Shown piece after piece: positions 51,521 through 60,817 of a stretch of 64,000 nucleotides of DNA (the stretch's first letter is position 1; every line of letters begins with the position of its first letter). The notes beneath the pieces are model-generated. The model did no database searches, had not been told where the DNA came from, and saw only the letters and a program-made list of their open reading frames with translations. Source of the stretch: JALYXV01 sp963791545 (lineage in GTDB: Bacteria; Actinomycetota; Acidimicrobiia; Acidimicrobiales; Palsa-688); contig CAWBSR010000015.1 of assembly GCA_963791545.1 (NCBI GenBank), forward strand, positions 372,001 through 436,000, given 5' to 3'. The position numbers and the translations under genes were made by a program.

Positions 51521-53218
51521 ATGGGGTCATCTGGGCGGATGACGGAGCGCACGACCGAGACGCCGCCCGACGTCGCGGAGCCGGTCGAGGAGCCGACGGC
51601 CGCGCCCGGTCCGCCGCCTGATCCCGGGCCCGCGGGGGCAAAAGCCGAGGCCATCGCGCCCCCCCTGACCCGGCGCCGGTTGCTGGTCCGCACCTACTCG
51701 CCGCCGGTGCTCATCGCCATCGGGATCGGGATTATCTGCCTGATGAACCATTTCCACGGGGTCGATTGGGGTGACGACTTCGCTCTCTACATGCGCCAGG
51801 CCAAGGCTCTGAATATCGGGAACATCGCCGAGGTCATCCGCGACAACCGCTTCACCGTTGACAACTCGGGGTGGCACACCTTCAGTCCCTACCTCTATCC
51901 GTGGGGCTGGCCCCTCATGGTCGCCCTGCTCTACGCCCTGGTCGGGCAGAACTTCGAAGCGGTGAAGGTCCTCGAAGTGGCGGCCTTTTGTGGGTTCCTG
52001 TTCTTCTTCTACGACTTGGTGCGACGCCGGGCCGGCGCCTTCCCGGCCGCCCTTCTGACCCTCTTGATCGGTCTGTCTCCCTCCTACGTGGGAGCCACCG
52101 ACACCGTCCTGTCCGACCTTCCCTACCTCTTGGTCGTGGGAGTGTCTCTGTGGTGGATCGATCGTTGCCGGCGCTGGGCGATCCTCGGCTGTAGCCGGCG
52201 GCGACTGGTGATCCTCGGCCTAATGGTGGCCTTCGCCTTCAATATCCGTCGCGAGGGTTTCACGCTGCTGATCCCGGTGGCCGCCCTGCAGTTGTCGGCC
52301 TTGGCGGGCACGGTCCGGCGGACCCGATCCTGGCGGGTGCTGCGCAACGCCAAATGGAACGGGGTGCTGCTGCCTTATGCAACGTTTGCAGCGGCGGTGG
52401 TGGCGTTCCAGTTGCTCCTACCCACGACCTTCCTGCCCAAGATCCAGGGCGCGGGCCTGAAGAATGCCGGGCCCAACATTTCCTACTACCGCAACATTCT
52501 GGCCGAGAACCTTGGTCTCAAGGCGGCCGGGTACCCGATGCAGGTGTTCCACAGCCACCTGCTGGCGGAGCGGCTGCTGACGATGCTGGTGGCCCTGGCC
52601 GTGGTTGGCGTCGTCGCCCGGCTGCTTCGAGGCTTCTCCGAGGACATTCCGCTGGCCGCCTATCTCGGCTCCGCATCGCTGATCATGTTGATGTCGCCCT
52701 ACCAAGAGGGGCGTTATCTCTTCTCGATCACGCCGTTCCTCGTGTACTTCGCCTACCAGGCTTTACCCGCCCTGGCCCACCTGTGGGGCATGCGACGCCC
52801 GAACCAGGTGGTGCTGGCCGCCGCTCTCCCGGTCGTGGCGGTGGCCGGCCTGTTGAACCTCAACGCCCGGGCCATCAAGCAATCGACCAACTATCACCGC
52901 ACCTATCAGTTCATCGTGAACGGCCCCAACAAGCCGTTGTCGCAGGACATGTTCGCGGCCGTGAAGCGCTACACGCGAGGCGACGACATAATCCTGTTCT
53001 TCCGGGCCCGAGCCATGACCCTGTTCACCGACCGGGTGGCGCTCCAGGGGACCAACCTGGACCTGATGCTTCCCCGGGTTGACTGGTATGTCATGGAGAA
53101 GGGCAGTACCTACTCCCAGGCGCTGCTCAGCGACAGCGAAGGGTCGGGCCGGGGGCTGACCAAGGTGTGGGAGAACGACGACTGGGTCATCTGGCGCGTC
53201 CCTCGTCAGGCACCGTGA
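51521..53218 (+). CDS. ArnT/GT39-like membrane glycosyltransferase
   Basis: About 565 residues with many transmembrane helices. After a Pro/Glu-rich start, the first outer loop has HGVDWGDDFALYMRQAKAL, with the acidic pair that binds lipid-linked sugar donors in GT-C enzymes; SPYLYPWGWPL and TVLSDLPYL follow, as in the ArnT/PMT family. It would transfer a sugar from a polyprenyl phosphate carrier onto an outer acceptor. The end overlaps the convergent GT2 gene, which makes such carriers, so the pair may share a pathway. ATG 51539 is an alternative start. Confidence 0.75.
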   Translation: MGSSGRMTERTTETPPDVAEPVEEPTAAPGPPPDPGPAGAKAEAIAPPLTRRRLLVRTYSPPVLIAIGIGIICLMNHFHGVDWGDDFALYMRQAKALNIGNIAEVIRDNRFTVDNSGWHTFSPYLYPWGWPLMVALLYALVGQNFEAVKVLEVAAFCGFLFFFYDLVRRRAGAFPAALLTLLIGLSPSYVGATDTVLSDLPYLLVVGVSLWWIDRCRRWAILGCSRRRLVILGLMVAFAFNIRREGFTLLIPVAALQLSALAGTVRRTRSWRVLRNAKWNGVLLPYATFAAAVVAFQLLLPTTFLPKIQGAGLKNAGPNISYYRNILAENLGLKAAGYPMQVFHSHLLAERLLTMLVALAVVGVVARLLRGFSEDIPLAAYLGSASLIMLMSPYQEGRYLFSITPFLVYFAYQALPALAHLWGMRRPNQVVLAAALPVVAVAGLLNLNARAIKQSTNYHRTYQFIVNGPNKPLSQDMFAAVKRYTRGDDIILFFRARAMTLFTDRVALQGTNLDLMLPRVDWYVMEKGSTYSQALLSDSEGSGRGLTKVWENDDWVIWRVPRQAP

Positions 53219-54500
53219 CCAGGGCGGTGCCGGCAGACTCGACGGGACCGGCGGCCGGACCGGCGGCCGGACCGGCGGCCGGCTCCGGTTCCGGTTGCGG
53301 TCGCGGGTCCGGGTCCGGGGAGGAGCGGATCCGCCGGATCCCGAGCACGCTGGCGAAGAGGGCCGCGAACACGATCTGAAAGCTCGTCACCAGGGCGACG
53401 GCGGATGGGACCACGACCCGCAATGATTGGCTCGGGTCGAGGTTGCCGAAGTTGTGCTGGTTCCAGTGGACAAGTGACGCCAAGAGGCCAACGATGCCGC
53501 CCAAACCGGTCACGGCGCCGATGGCCAGGCCCCGCTCGAGGGTGACCAGGCGCACCAGCCGGGCGATGTTGGGATCCGGCGGGAGGAAACCCTCCTCGAT
53601 GGCGTAGATCTTGGTGAGCACGCCGAACAGGACCGCTTGAAAGCCGATGATGAAGACGGCGCCGGCGGCCATGAGCGTGTCCACATCGAAGGTCACACCG
53701 CTCACCGTGACCGGGCCGATGGTGAGGGCGATCCCCGCGATGAGGCCGAGGGACATGAGCGCCGCCCCGGGGAGGAGGAACATCCACCGGGGGCTGTAGA
53801 GCAGCAGGAACCGGAGGTGGCGCCAACCGTCGCTCCACGTCTTGATATGGGGGCGGCCGCTGCGGCCGTCGCGCGACAGGGTCGTCGGCACCTCGACCAC
53901 CTTCAGCCCCGCCAGCGTCGCCTTGACCACCATTTCGCTGGCGAATTCCATTCCCGACGACTGGAGGGCAAGGCCAAGAATCGCCTCGCGTTGGAATCCC
54001 CGCAACCCGCAATGGAAGTCGTGCACATGGCTGCCGAAGAACTTCCGTCCCAGTGCACTCAGCACCGGGTTGCCCAGATATCGGTGCAACCGAGGCATGG
54101 CTCCAGGAGCGATACCGCCCCGGAACCGGTCGCCCATGACGAGGTCTGCCCCATTGCGCAGCTCCTCGACGAAGGCGCCGAGGGCCGTGAAGTCATAGCT
54201 GTCATCGGCGTCGCCCATGATCACCCACCCCCCTCGGGCGGAGCGGATACCGGCCATCAGGGCGTTGCCGTATCCCGGCGCAGGCGCCGTGATCAACCGG
54301 GCCCCGGCGGCGATCGCCAGCTCCTGGCTGCCGTCGGTGCTGCCGTTGTCGGCCACCACGACCTCGCCCAGCAGCCGGTTGCCCTCGAGGAACTGGCGCG
54401 CCTTGGTTACGCAGGTAGCCACCGTTTCCGCCTCGTTGAGGCAGGGCATGACGATCGTGAGCTCGAGGACCGGCGGACGTTGTGCGGTCGGCTCGGGCAC
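53187..54500 (-). CDS. GT2 glycosyltransferase, polyprenyl-phosphate sugar synthase type
   Basis: A 437-residue protein from GTG, with GGAGG nine bases upstream. The GT2 domain (about 10-240) shows TIVMPCLNEAETV, VADNGSTDGS, GDADDSYD (DXD) and DFHCGLRGFQREA. It is followed by four hydrophobic helices and a Pro/Ala tail coded by a 12-bp repeat (53250-53282). This is the DPM1-like group that loads a sugar on polyprenyl phosphate; the adjacent ArnT-like enzyme could use the product. Sugar identity unknown. Confidence 0.88.
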   Translation of the reverse strand: MPEPTAQRPPVLELTIVMPCLNEAETVATCVTKARQFLEGNRLLGEVVVADNGSTDGSQELAIAAGARLITAPAPGYGNALMAGIRSARGGWVIMGDADDSYDFTALGAFVEELRNGADLVMGDRFRGGIAPGAMPRLHRYLGNPVLSALGRKFFGSHVHDFHCGLRGFQREAILGLALQSSGMEFASEMVVKATLAGLKVVEVPTTLSRDGRSGRPHIKTWSDGWRHLRFLLLYSPRWMFLLPGAALMSLGLIAGIALTIGPVTVSGVTFDVDTLMAAGAVFIIGFQAVLFGVLTKIYAIEEGFLPPDPNIARLVRLVTLERGLAIGAVTGLGGIVGLLASLVHWNQHNFGNLDPSQSLRVVVPSAVALVTSFQIVFAALFASVLGIRRIRSSPDPDPRPQPEPEPAAGPAAGPAAGPVESAGTALVTVPDEGRAR

Positions 54501-54629
54501 GGAAAGGGACCTCCAATCCTCACTCTGATCGGGCGATCGGGCAGCGAGGTCGATGATCGCGCACGAGGGCAAGGTTCTGGCGACGGAGCCACGGTCCCGG
54601 CTACCACCAGAGGTGCTTGGCTGAAGGTT

Positions 54630-56277
54630 TCACGCCGCTCCTTCGGTTGGCTGGTTGTTGGGGTGGAGGGGGTGGTCGGGGGGGACGAAGGCTCGTTTGC
54701 CGGTGCCGGCGGTGAGGGCCCACCCGTGCCTGGTTTTGAGTTGGTGGTGGTGGTGGCAGAGGGCGTCGAGCCAGTCGTAGATGGTGATCTTGGTTTTTGA
54801 CCAGTCGTGGCGGTGGTCGAGTTCGAGGTGGGCGGTGTGGGGGCAGCCGGCGGCGGCGCAGGTGGGGTGGAGCCATTCGGTGGCGGTCTTTTGGTAGGCG
54901 GTCGGTTTTCGGCCGAGGTGGACGACGCCGGCTACTTGGTGGGCTTTGGTCAAGATGGCGGTGATGAAGGGGTCGCCGTTGTTGATGATGTCGTTGATGG
55001 CGGAGACCGAGAGGGGGCCGTGGCCGACCAGTTCGCAGGTTTCGCCGTCGATGGGGAAGCCGCGCAGGAGGGTGTCGAGGTCGATTCGGATGAGGAGTTT
55101 GACGGCCGCCCCGCGTCGCATTCGGGTGGTGGTGCGTCCCGACGGTGTGCGGGCCGGGCGCCGCGGTGGCCCGGTAGCGCCGGGTGGGCTATTCGCCCCA
55201 GGTGGGCCATTCGCCCCCGGTGGGCCATTCGCCCCCGCCGGGTCGGTGGCCGCCGGTGGGCCGTTGGTCCCGGGTGGGCCGTTGGTCCCGGGTGGGCCGT
55301 TGGTCCCGGGTGGGCCGTTGGTCCCGGGTGGGCCGTTGGTCCCGGGTGGGCCGTTGGTCCCGCGGGGTGGCGCCTCGGGGGGCGTCGTCCCCACCGGTCG
55401 GCCTTGGCGGTTGGGTGGGCGGCGGGCGGGTGCGGCCGGGATCGTCGCAGGTGGCCGCGGTGTTGGGGTCGGTTTCGGGCCACAGTGTGGCCGCGGCGGG
55501 GGTGGCGGCTGGGCTGTCAGGTCCGACCGCCATGGCGGGCTGCGGGGAGCGGACGTGTCCGGTGCTGGGGGTGCTGGTGGCGTTGAGGGCGAGGGCGAGG
55601 AGGGCGTCGAGGAGGTACGCCTGGCGGGGTTGGTGACGGTCCTGGCGCCGGGCCTGGTGGAACATCAGGTCGGCCAGGGGTTCCACCGCCGCCATGATCT
55701 GGGCGAGGTCTTCGGGGTTGGCCATGGCGTGGAGGTGGCCCTCGCGCTCGGGGTTGGTCCACGCCCGCAGGAACCGGCGCCGGTGGATGTCGCGGCGGCG
55801 TTGCTCCAAGTCGATGGTTTTGGCTTTGACCTCGGCGCAGCGGTTTTTCAGGTCGGCCAGCGACCCGCCCACCCGGGCCGCCCCCAACAGGTCCCCCGCC
55901 GCCCAAGCGTCGGCGGCGACGGCGTCGGAGATGGCGGCCGCCTGGGCCGGCGACAGGTTGCCGTGGCGGGCCGCGTCGGCCACCTCGGGCTGTTCGTCGA
56001 GGCGTTTCCCCAACGCCAGGGCGTGTCGGGCGTCGTTGACGCTGGTGCCGGTGCGGCGGGCCAGTTCCTCCTCGGGGGAACAGAACCCGCCCTCCTTCCA
56101 CGACGACCCCTGGGCGGCGCGCGCCGCCGCCAATGCTTTGACGGTGGCCGCCATGTGCTCGACCGCCGCCGCCTCCTGGACCGCCGCTGCTGCCTGGGCG
56201 CAACTCAAAACAGAGGCGTCGAAGGCGGTGGCGTAACCCTGCATCGCTTCTCGCAACTGCTTCAACCCGACACACAT
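54630..56277 (-). pseudogene. DUF222/HNH endonuclease split by a frameshift
   Basis: The upstream frame (from about 56277) gives a DUF222 domain (LSPAQAAAISDAVAADAWAAG; ARVGGSLADLKNRC). The downstream frame (to 54630) gives the HNH nuclease end, HLELDHRHDW...LDALCHHHHQLKTRHGW. They overlap in an 18-bp tandem repeat (55262-55370) that is open in both frames, so the frame changes somewhere between about 55190 and 55640. DUF222-HNH proteins are common in actinobacterial genomes, often repeated, and of unclear role. Without the frameshift it would be about 548 residues. Confidence 0.75.
55262..55370 (-). repeat. 18-bp tandem repeat in the HNH gene
   Basis: About six copies of the unit GGGTGGGCCGTTGGTCCC are followed by degenerate copies with GGGTGGGCCATTCGCCCC-type units near 55195-55230. 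In one frame they encode repeats of PTRDQR, in another PPGTNG. The two 3' units resemble the main unit but diverged. Confidence 0.9.
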
Positions 56278-56418
56278 CGGCCGCCATCCCCGAACCCACA
56301 AAACAATCACCGGAAAGGCAAGGCCTCGAAACGGGCCTGCGACCATCCCCCCAACCACTGGGAACGTATGTTCGTACCCTACCACCCCCCTGTGACCAAA
56401 ACACCGGCCCTGGTGTAC

Positions 56419-58206
56419 TTAGTCGACCAGAGCGGAGATGTTGGCGGCCGCCACCGGGCGTGGTGGGGGCGGCGGCGGGGTGACCCTGATGAGGTCCGAG
56501 TAGAGATCGACCTTGGCCGGCATGGCGAAGGGGGCGGCCAGTCCTGCGATCAGGCATTCGCCCGGCATGAGAGTCTGGATTTCCTTGCCGACCGCACTGA
56601 TGTCCTGCTTGGCCGAAGCCCGCAGGATGTTGCGATCCTTCTCATCGGCCAGGCCCAGGATGAAGAAGGTGTTGAACTGGCTCAACAACTCGTCGTCGAG
56701 CAGCTTGGGTTGCTGGGTGATGGCGCATATCCCGACATTGAACTTGCGCCCTTCCCGGGCGACCCGGGGAAAGACGTTCGACTCCTTGTCCTTACTGGCG
56801 GACAGCACCCGCTGTGCCTCCTCGAGGACGACGGCGACCACCGGCATGCGCTCGTGCTGCTCGGGCCGGTCGAGATACGCCGACTGCCACTCTTCGAGGA
56901 CACGACGGGTCAGATACGAGGCGACGAGCACCTCTTCGGTCGAGCCGAGGCCGCTGACGTCGATCAGAACCACCTTGCCTCCCAGCAGGTCCCGCAAGAC
57001 GGCGCCGCCCACCGAGACGTTGGGGTCGGTGGCCACGCACTGCAGTTCCACGATGCGCCGGGCCCGCCGGTGGACGACCTGCAGGGTACTCAGGGCGATG
57101 CGGCCGGTCAGCTCCACCTCACGGAATCCCGGCAGGTCGTCCAGCCGGGCGAAGTCGGCCAGCCACGCCAGACCGCCGGTGCCGTAGTGGCGTTCCAGCT
57201 CGAACAGCGCCTCCTCCTGGGGCCGGCTCCATTCGTAGGCCGTGCGCAGGTCGTCGATGCCCAGCTCGGCCAGGCTGATGCGCAGCGCGGTGGTGTTGGG
57301 TAGGGACCGGGCGGCATAGGTGCGCAGGGCGATGGCCGCCCAAGGATGGCGGGCCAGGGCGCTGCGGTATTCCCCGTGAGGATCGATGATGAGCAAGCCG
57401 TAGCGGCCATTGGCCTGCATGACGCCAGCCGCCAGGACCCGCATGAGGTTGGACTTGCCCATGCCGGTCGTGGCGAAGATCCCGACATGGCTGGAGAGGG
57501 CGGCGCCCGGGATGCTGACGCGGAAGTCGACCACCGTCTCGCCGCTGCGCAACATCCCCACCGGCAGGTCGCCCATGCGCCGGGCAAGGAACTCGAAGTC
57601 CTCCGGCTCGGGAGCCAGCACCCGGGAAAACTGGGTCGGCAGGCTCTTGGGTTTGCGGAACTCCGTGGCCACGGCCCCGGGGCCCGGGGGGGCGAGGTAT
57701 CCCAAGCAGCTGCAACTGGCTACCCGGTAGGTCCGCCGGGACTGCTCGTACAGGGGATGCAAGCCCGCTTCCCCCCGCCCGTCGTCGGCCAGGAGGGTGC
57801 CGGCCACCCGCTCCGCCCAACCCGGCTCACGGTGCTCGGTGCCGTAGGTGACGTCGATCACCCGGAACAGGTAGCGCCGCCCGGTGGCGTCATCCACTCC
57901 GACCAACAACTCACCCAGGAACAGATCCTCGTCGGGTGCCGCCCGGAAGGTGGCCTCCAGGACGTTCTTGCCGAACAGCCGGCCCCGGACCTCCCCGCCC
58001 GCCCTGGAACCGCCGGCCCCGGGATCGCCGGCCCCCTCCGCCGGCCCCGCCTCCGCCGGCGCCGGGATCGCCGGCCCCGCTTCCGCCGGCCCCGCCTCCG
58101 CCGGCGCCGGGATCGCCGGCCCCGCCTCCGCCGGCCCCGCCTCCGCCGGCCCCGCCTCCGCCGGCCCCGCTCCGCCGGCCCCGCCTCCGCCGGCGCCGGC
58201 CGTCAT
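56419..58206 (-). CDS. herA: HerA-type DNA translocase ATPase
   Basis: A 595-residue ATPase that pumps or unwinds DNA ends for resection. After a Gly/Ala/Pro/Glu repeat tail (about 1-70, encoded by DNA repeats at 58010-58200), the HAS-barrel-like region precedes Walker A GIFATTGMGKSNLM (about 250), IIDPHGEYRSAL, Walker B VVAVVLEEAQRVL (about 465), and an arginine-finger-containing end (ITQQPKLLDDELLSQFN). Its ATG overlaps the nurA stop as ATGA. HerA and NurA form a complex in archaea; the pairing is less usual in actinobacteria. Confidence 0.9.
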   Translation of the reverse strand: MTAGAGGGGAGGAGPAEAGPAEAGPAEAGPAIPAPAEAGPAEAGPAIPAPAEAGPAEGAGDPGAGGSRAGGEVRGRLFGKNVLEATFRAAPDEDLFLGELLVGVDDATGRRYLFRVIDVTYGTEHREPGWAERVAGTLLADDGRGEAGLHPLYEQSRRTYRVASCSCLGYLAPPGPGAVATEFRKPKSLPTQFSRVLAPEPEDFEFLARRMGDLPVGMLRSGETVVDFRVSIPGAALSSHVGIFATTGMGKSNLMRVLAAGVMQANGRYGLLIIDPHGEYRSALARHPWAAIALRTYAARSLPNTTALRISLAELGIDDLRTAYEWSRPQEEALFELERHYGTGGLAWLADFARLDDLPGFREVELTGRIALSTLQVVHRRARRIVELQCVATDPNVSVGGAVLRDLLGGKVVLIDVSGLGSTEEVLVASYLTRRVLEEWQSAYLDRPEQHERMPVVAVVLEEAQRVLSASKDKESNVFPRVAREGRKFNVGICAITQQPKLLDDELLSQFNTFFILGLADEKDRNILRASAKQDISAVGKEIQTLMPGECLIAGLAAPFAMPAKVDLYSDLIRVTPPPPPPRPVAAANISALVD

Positions 58207-59186
58207 GCTCGCTCCATCAGGCGGTGGCGGTCGGTGAAGGCCCTCTCCCGCACGTCCAGCGGCACCCCGGCGACGTCGAGGCCGTCCTCCAGCTGGGCCC
58301 AGACCTCGTCGCGGACCCAGCTCGGGCAGGCGGCCAGCCGGTCGGCCACGCTCAACGGGTAGGGATAGCCCGGGAAGGCGGCGTCGTCGGCCACCGCGGA
58401 GAGGGAGCCGAGGACCGCGGCCGCCTGAGCGTCGATCGGCAGGTCGACCCGAAACGAGAAGCGGGCGTCGGGGTCCAGCCGGGCCGCCAGGATCTGCCGG
58501 GTCGGTCCCGAGTCGGGCCGCGTCGTTGCCAACCGGGCCCACCACATGGCCCGCGGGCCCAGGGTCTGCTCCGCCTGCCGCTCCAGTTGCCCGAGTAGCG
58601 GCGCCCCGCCCCGGGCCAGCGACGAGTGCTTGGTCACCCCGACCACGGTGACGTCGCGGGCGGCGGCCCGCAAGAACAATGCCTCCAGAAATGACGGGGG
58701 GAGGCGCCAATCGGGCTCCAGATCCCCGTCCAGCACGACCATCGCCCCCGGGTCGGCCTCCTCCACCGATTGCGCCACCGCCCGCCACTCGCCCCAGTCC
58801 CGCAACAGCCCGATGTCGATGGCGGCGTCGGGGCGCACCGGCAATTGGTAGGCGAGAACAGCCAGCCGCTCCTCCCCACAGCCGATCAACTGGGGCGACA
58901 ATTCGCCCTCGTCCTCGAGTACGCAGCATCCACCGCGCCAGCGGGTCCGAGCCGCCCTGGTGACGACCAGCTGCAGGCACCGGGCGTCAGCCACAACCGC
59001 TTGACCCCCGTCGACCCCCCACACATCGGACGGGGGCGGGAGCCGGACCAGTGGCTGCAACGAGATGTCGGCTTCGAACTCCAGGTCGTGGCGTTCGGGG
59101 TCATTGAGCGCCCCGCCGGCGTAGGTCAAGAGAGCCGCCAGCCGGGCGGCGGTGTCGTCGATGTTCGGTGGCGGCATGCCTTTCAT
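58203..59186 (-). CDS. nurA: NurA-type nuclease
   Basis: A 327-residue nuclease partner of HerA. Landmarks are WGVDGGQAVVADARC (metal-binding Asp region at about 57), MVVLDGDLEPDWRLPPSF (second acidic motif), and KHSSLARGG, typical of the RNase H-like NurA fold. With HerA it would resect DNA double-strand breaks from the 5' end. It is first in the nurA-herA operon; the ATG at 59186 or the one three codons on (59177) may be used. Ku and LigD genes are just upstream in the opposite direction. Confidence 0.85.
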   Translation of the reverse strand: MKGMPPPNIDDTAARLAALLTYAGGALNDPERHDLEFEADISLQPLVRLPPPSDVWGVDGGQAVVADARCLQLVVTRAARTRWRGGCCVLEDEGELSPQLIGCGEERLAVLAYQLPVRPDAAIDIGLLRDWGEWRAVAQSVEEADPGAMVVLDGDLEPDWRLPPSFLEALFLRAAARDVTVVGVTKHSSLARGGAPLLGQLERQAEQTLGPRAMWWARLATTRPDSGPTRQILAARLDPDARFSFRVDLPIDAQAAAVLGSLSAVADDAAFPGYPYPLSVADRLAACPSWVRDEVWAQLEDGLDVAGVPLDVRERAFTDRHRLMERA

Positions 59187-59213
59187 GATCCCAGGCCGGT
59201 GTGACCGTCTGGC

Positions 59214-59944
59214 TCATCCCGCCGGGATAGCCCCGAAGGAACCTGCCGCACCGCCTGCCGCGCCCGCACCGCCCGCACCGGCTGCCGCAGCCGCCACGCC
59301 GCGTCCCAGCCGAACCGCTCGCCGGGCGGGATCTGGAGGCTGTTCCAAAGGTCGTCGCCCTCGAACACCGAGCTGCGCCACCAAGGCCCAGGCCGACAAG
59401 CAGCACGGGCACCGCTCCCACGTGGACATAGACCCACGCCCCCGATAGGTGCTGCTCGAGATGGTGTGGCGCCGCCGACGAAGACCTCCTCCACCTGAGC
59501 CCGAACGCAGCGCGGGCACCGCGCAGGTCGCTGCCCAGCGTGATCGCCCGCAGGGCCAGTTGGTCCCAAGGCAGCAGGAACCCGCTGTAGGAGGCGAACA
59601 AGCCCGTTACCCCAATGCCGACCGCGGCCGCCGTCGTGAGCCGGTGGCGGCGTGCTGTCAACGAACCGGCGAAGGCCAGGATCAACCCGACCCCGGCGAT
59701 CCCGATAACGGTGAGGATCATGGCGTGTGACAGGCTGCGGTGGATGAACCGCAGCGAGCCCGCGATCCGACCGCCCGCCGCACCTCGGCGCCACTGCCGA
59801 CCCCGGCCGCCGCAGGCCGGTAAAAGAGGTACAGGTACCCCCCGACACCGCTAGCAGCACGAACTCGACGGCGGCCGCGCCCAGTAACCAGCCCAGGATT
59901 TTCTCCCCTGATGTGCGTCCCTCCGCCCTCACCAGGACCGCCAC
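59214..59944 (-). pseudogene. Cytochrome b-like membrane protein, frameshifted
   Basis: Pieces of one protein are found in different frames: GWLLGAAAVEFVLLAVSG, then YLYLFYRP, GRIAGSLRFIHRSLSHAMIL, GLFASYSGFLLPWDQLALRAITLG, and HLEQHLSGAWVYVHVGAVPVLL. These match the N-terminal helices of cytochrome b/b6-like proteins, including heme-ligand histidines. At least two frame changes (near 59837 in a run of G, and near 59790) break it. It is probably a pseudogene, or the assembly has several one-base errors here. Confidence 0.55.
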
Positions 59945-59980
59945 CGCACTCAGGGTAGCGAGGTGCGATTGAATGGGGCC

Positions 59981-60817
59981 ATGCCCAGGGCCATTTGGAG
60001 TGGGGCGGTCAGCTTCGGACTGGTCAACGTGCCAATCAAGCTGGTGTCCGCGACCTCATCAAAAGACATCCGGTTCAACCAGCTCCACGACGCCGACGGC
60101 GGCCGCATCAACCAGAAACGGGTGTGCTCCGTCGACGGCGAGGAGGTCGACTACAACCACATCGTGAAGGGCTACGACCTGGGCGGGGGCCGCTACGTGA
60201 TCATCGACCCCGAAGAGCTGCGAGCCATCGACCCCGAGGCCAGCCGGACCATCGACATCGAGGAGTTCGTCGATCTCGCCGACATCGACCCGATCTACTT
60301 CGAGCACACCTACTACCTGGTCCCCGAGGAGCGGGCCGTGAAGCCCTACGCCCTCCTCGTCGATGCCATGGCGGGCACCGGGAAAGTGGCGCTCGGGAAG
60401 TTCGTGCTGCGTTCCAAGCAGTACCTCGCCGCCCTCCGCCCCAAGGACGGGGTGATGGTGCTGTCGACGATGCTCTTCGCCGACGAGGTCATCGCCACCA
60501 GCGACCTCGACGTCCCGACCGCGGCTTCGACCAAGCCGTCGGACCGGGAGCTCAACATGGCCAAGCAGCTGGTGGAGTCCCTCTCGGCGCCCTTCGACCC
60601 GACCAAGTACCACGACGACTACCGGGAGCGGGTGGTCGAATTGATCGAGGCCAAGGCGGCAGGAGCGGAGATCGCCCAGGCGCCCGAGTCGGCCCCAGCG
60701 GCACCGGTCGTCGACCTCATGGCCGCCCTCGAGGCCAGCCTGGCTGCCGCCCGAGCCGCCAAATCCGATGAGGGGGATGGGAAAACGAAGCGGTCCCGCC
60801 AGAAGGCGTCTGCGTGA
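59981..60817 (+). CDS. ku: Ku protein (bacterial NHEJ)
   Basis: A 278-residue homodimeric ring protein that binds DNA double-strand ends for end joining. It begins MPRAIWSGAVSFGLVNVPIK, the standard bacterial Ku opening, with FNQLHDADGGRI, FEHTYYLVPEE, KPYALLVDAM and ERELNMA-like SDRELNMAKQL. A short basic tail (KTKRSRQKASA) may help bind DNA or ligase. The ATG at 59981 is chosen over one six codons upstream. Its stop overlaps the LigD start as GTGA, so they are co-expressed. Confidence 0.95.
   Translation: MPRAIWSGAVSFGLVNVPIKLVSATSSKDIRFNQLHDADGGRINQKRVCSVDGEEVDYNHIVKGYDLGGGRYVIIDPEELRAIDPEASRTIDIEEFVDLADIDPIYFEHTYYLVPEERAVKPYALLVDAMAGTGKVALGKFVLRSKQYLAALRPKDGVMVLSTMLFADEVIATSDLDVPTAASTKPSDRELNMAKQLVESLSAPFDPTKYHDDYRERVVELIEAKAAGAEIAQAPESAPAAPVVDLMAALEASLAAARAAKSDEGDGKTKRSRQKASA

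Noticed and set aside
55262..55370. Possible CRISPR-like repeat block
   Set aside because: 18-bp units without spacers inside a protein-coding linker.
54946..57303. A 785-codon frame on the plus strand
   Set aside because: It runs antisense to the HNH and HerA genes, and its translation is low-complexity Gly/Arg/Pro.
56419..59186. HerA-based antiphage defence (HerA with Sir2 or DUF4297)
   Set aside because: The partner gene is NurA, the repair-type nuclease, and Ku/LigD are adjacent, which favours DNA repair.
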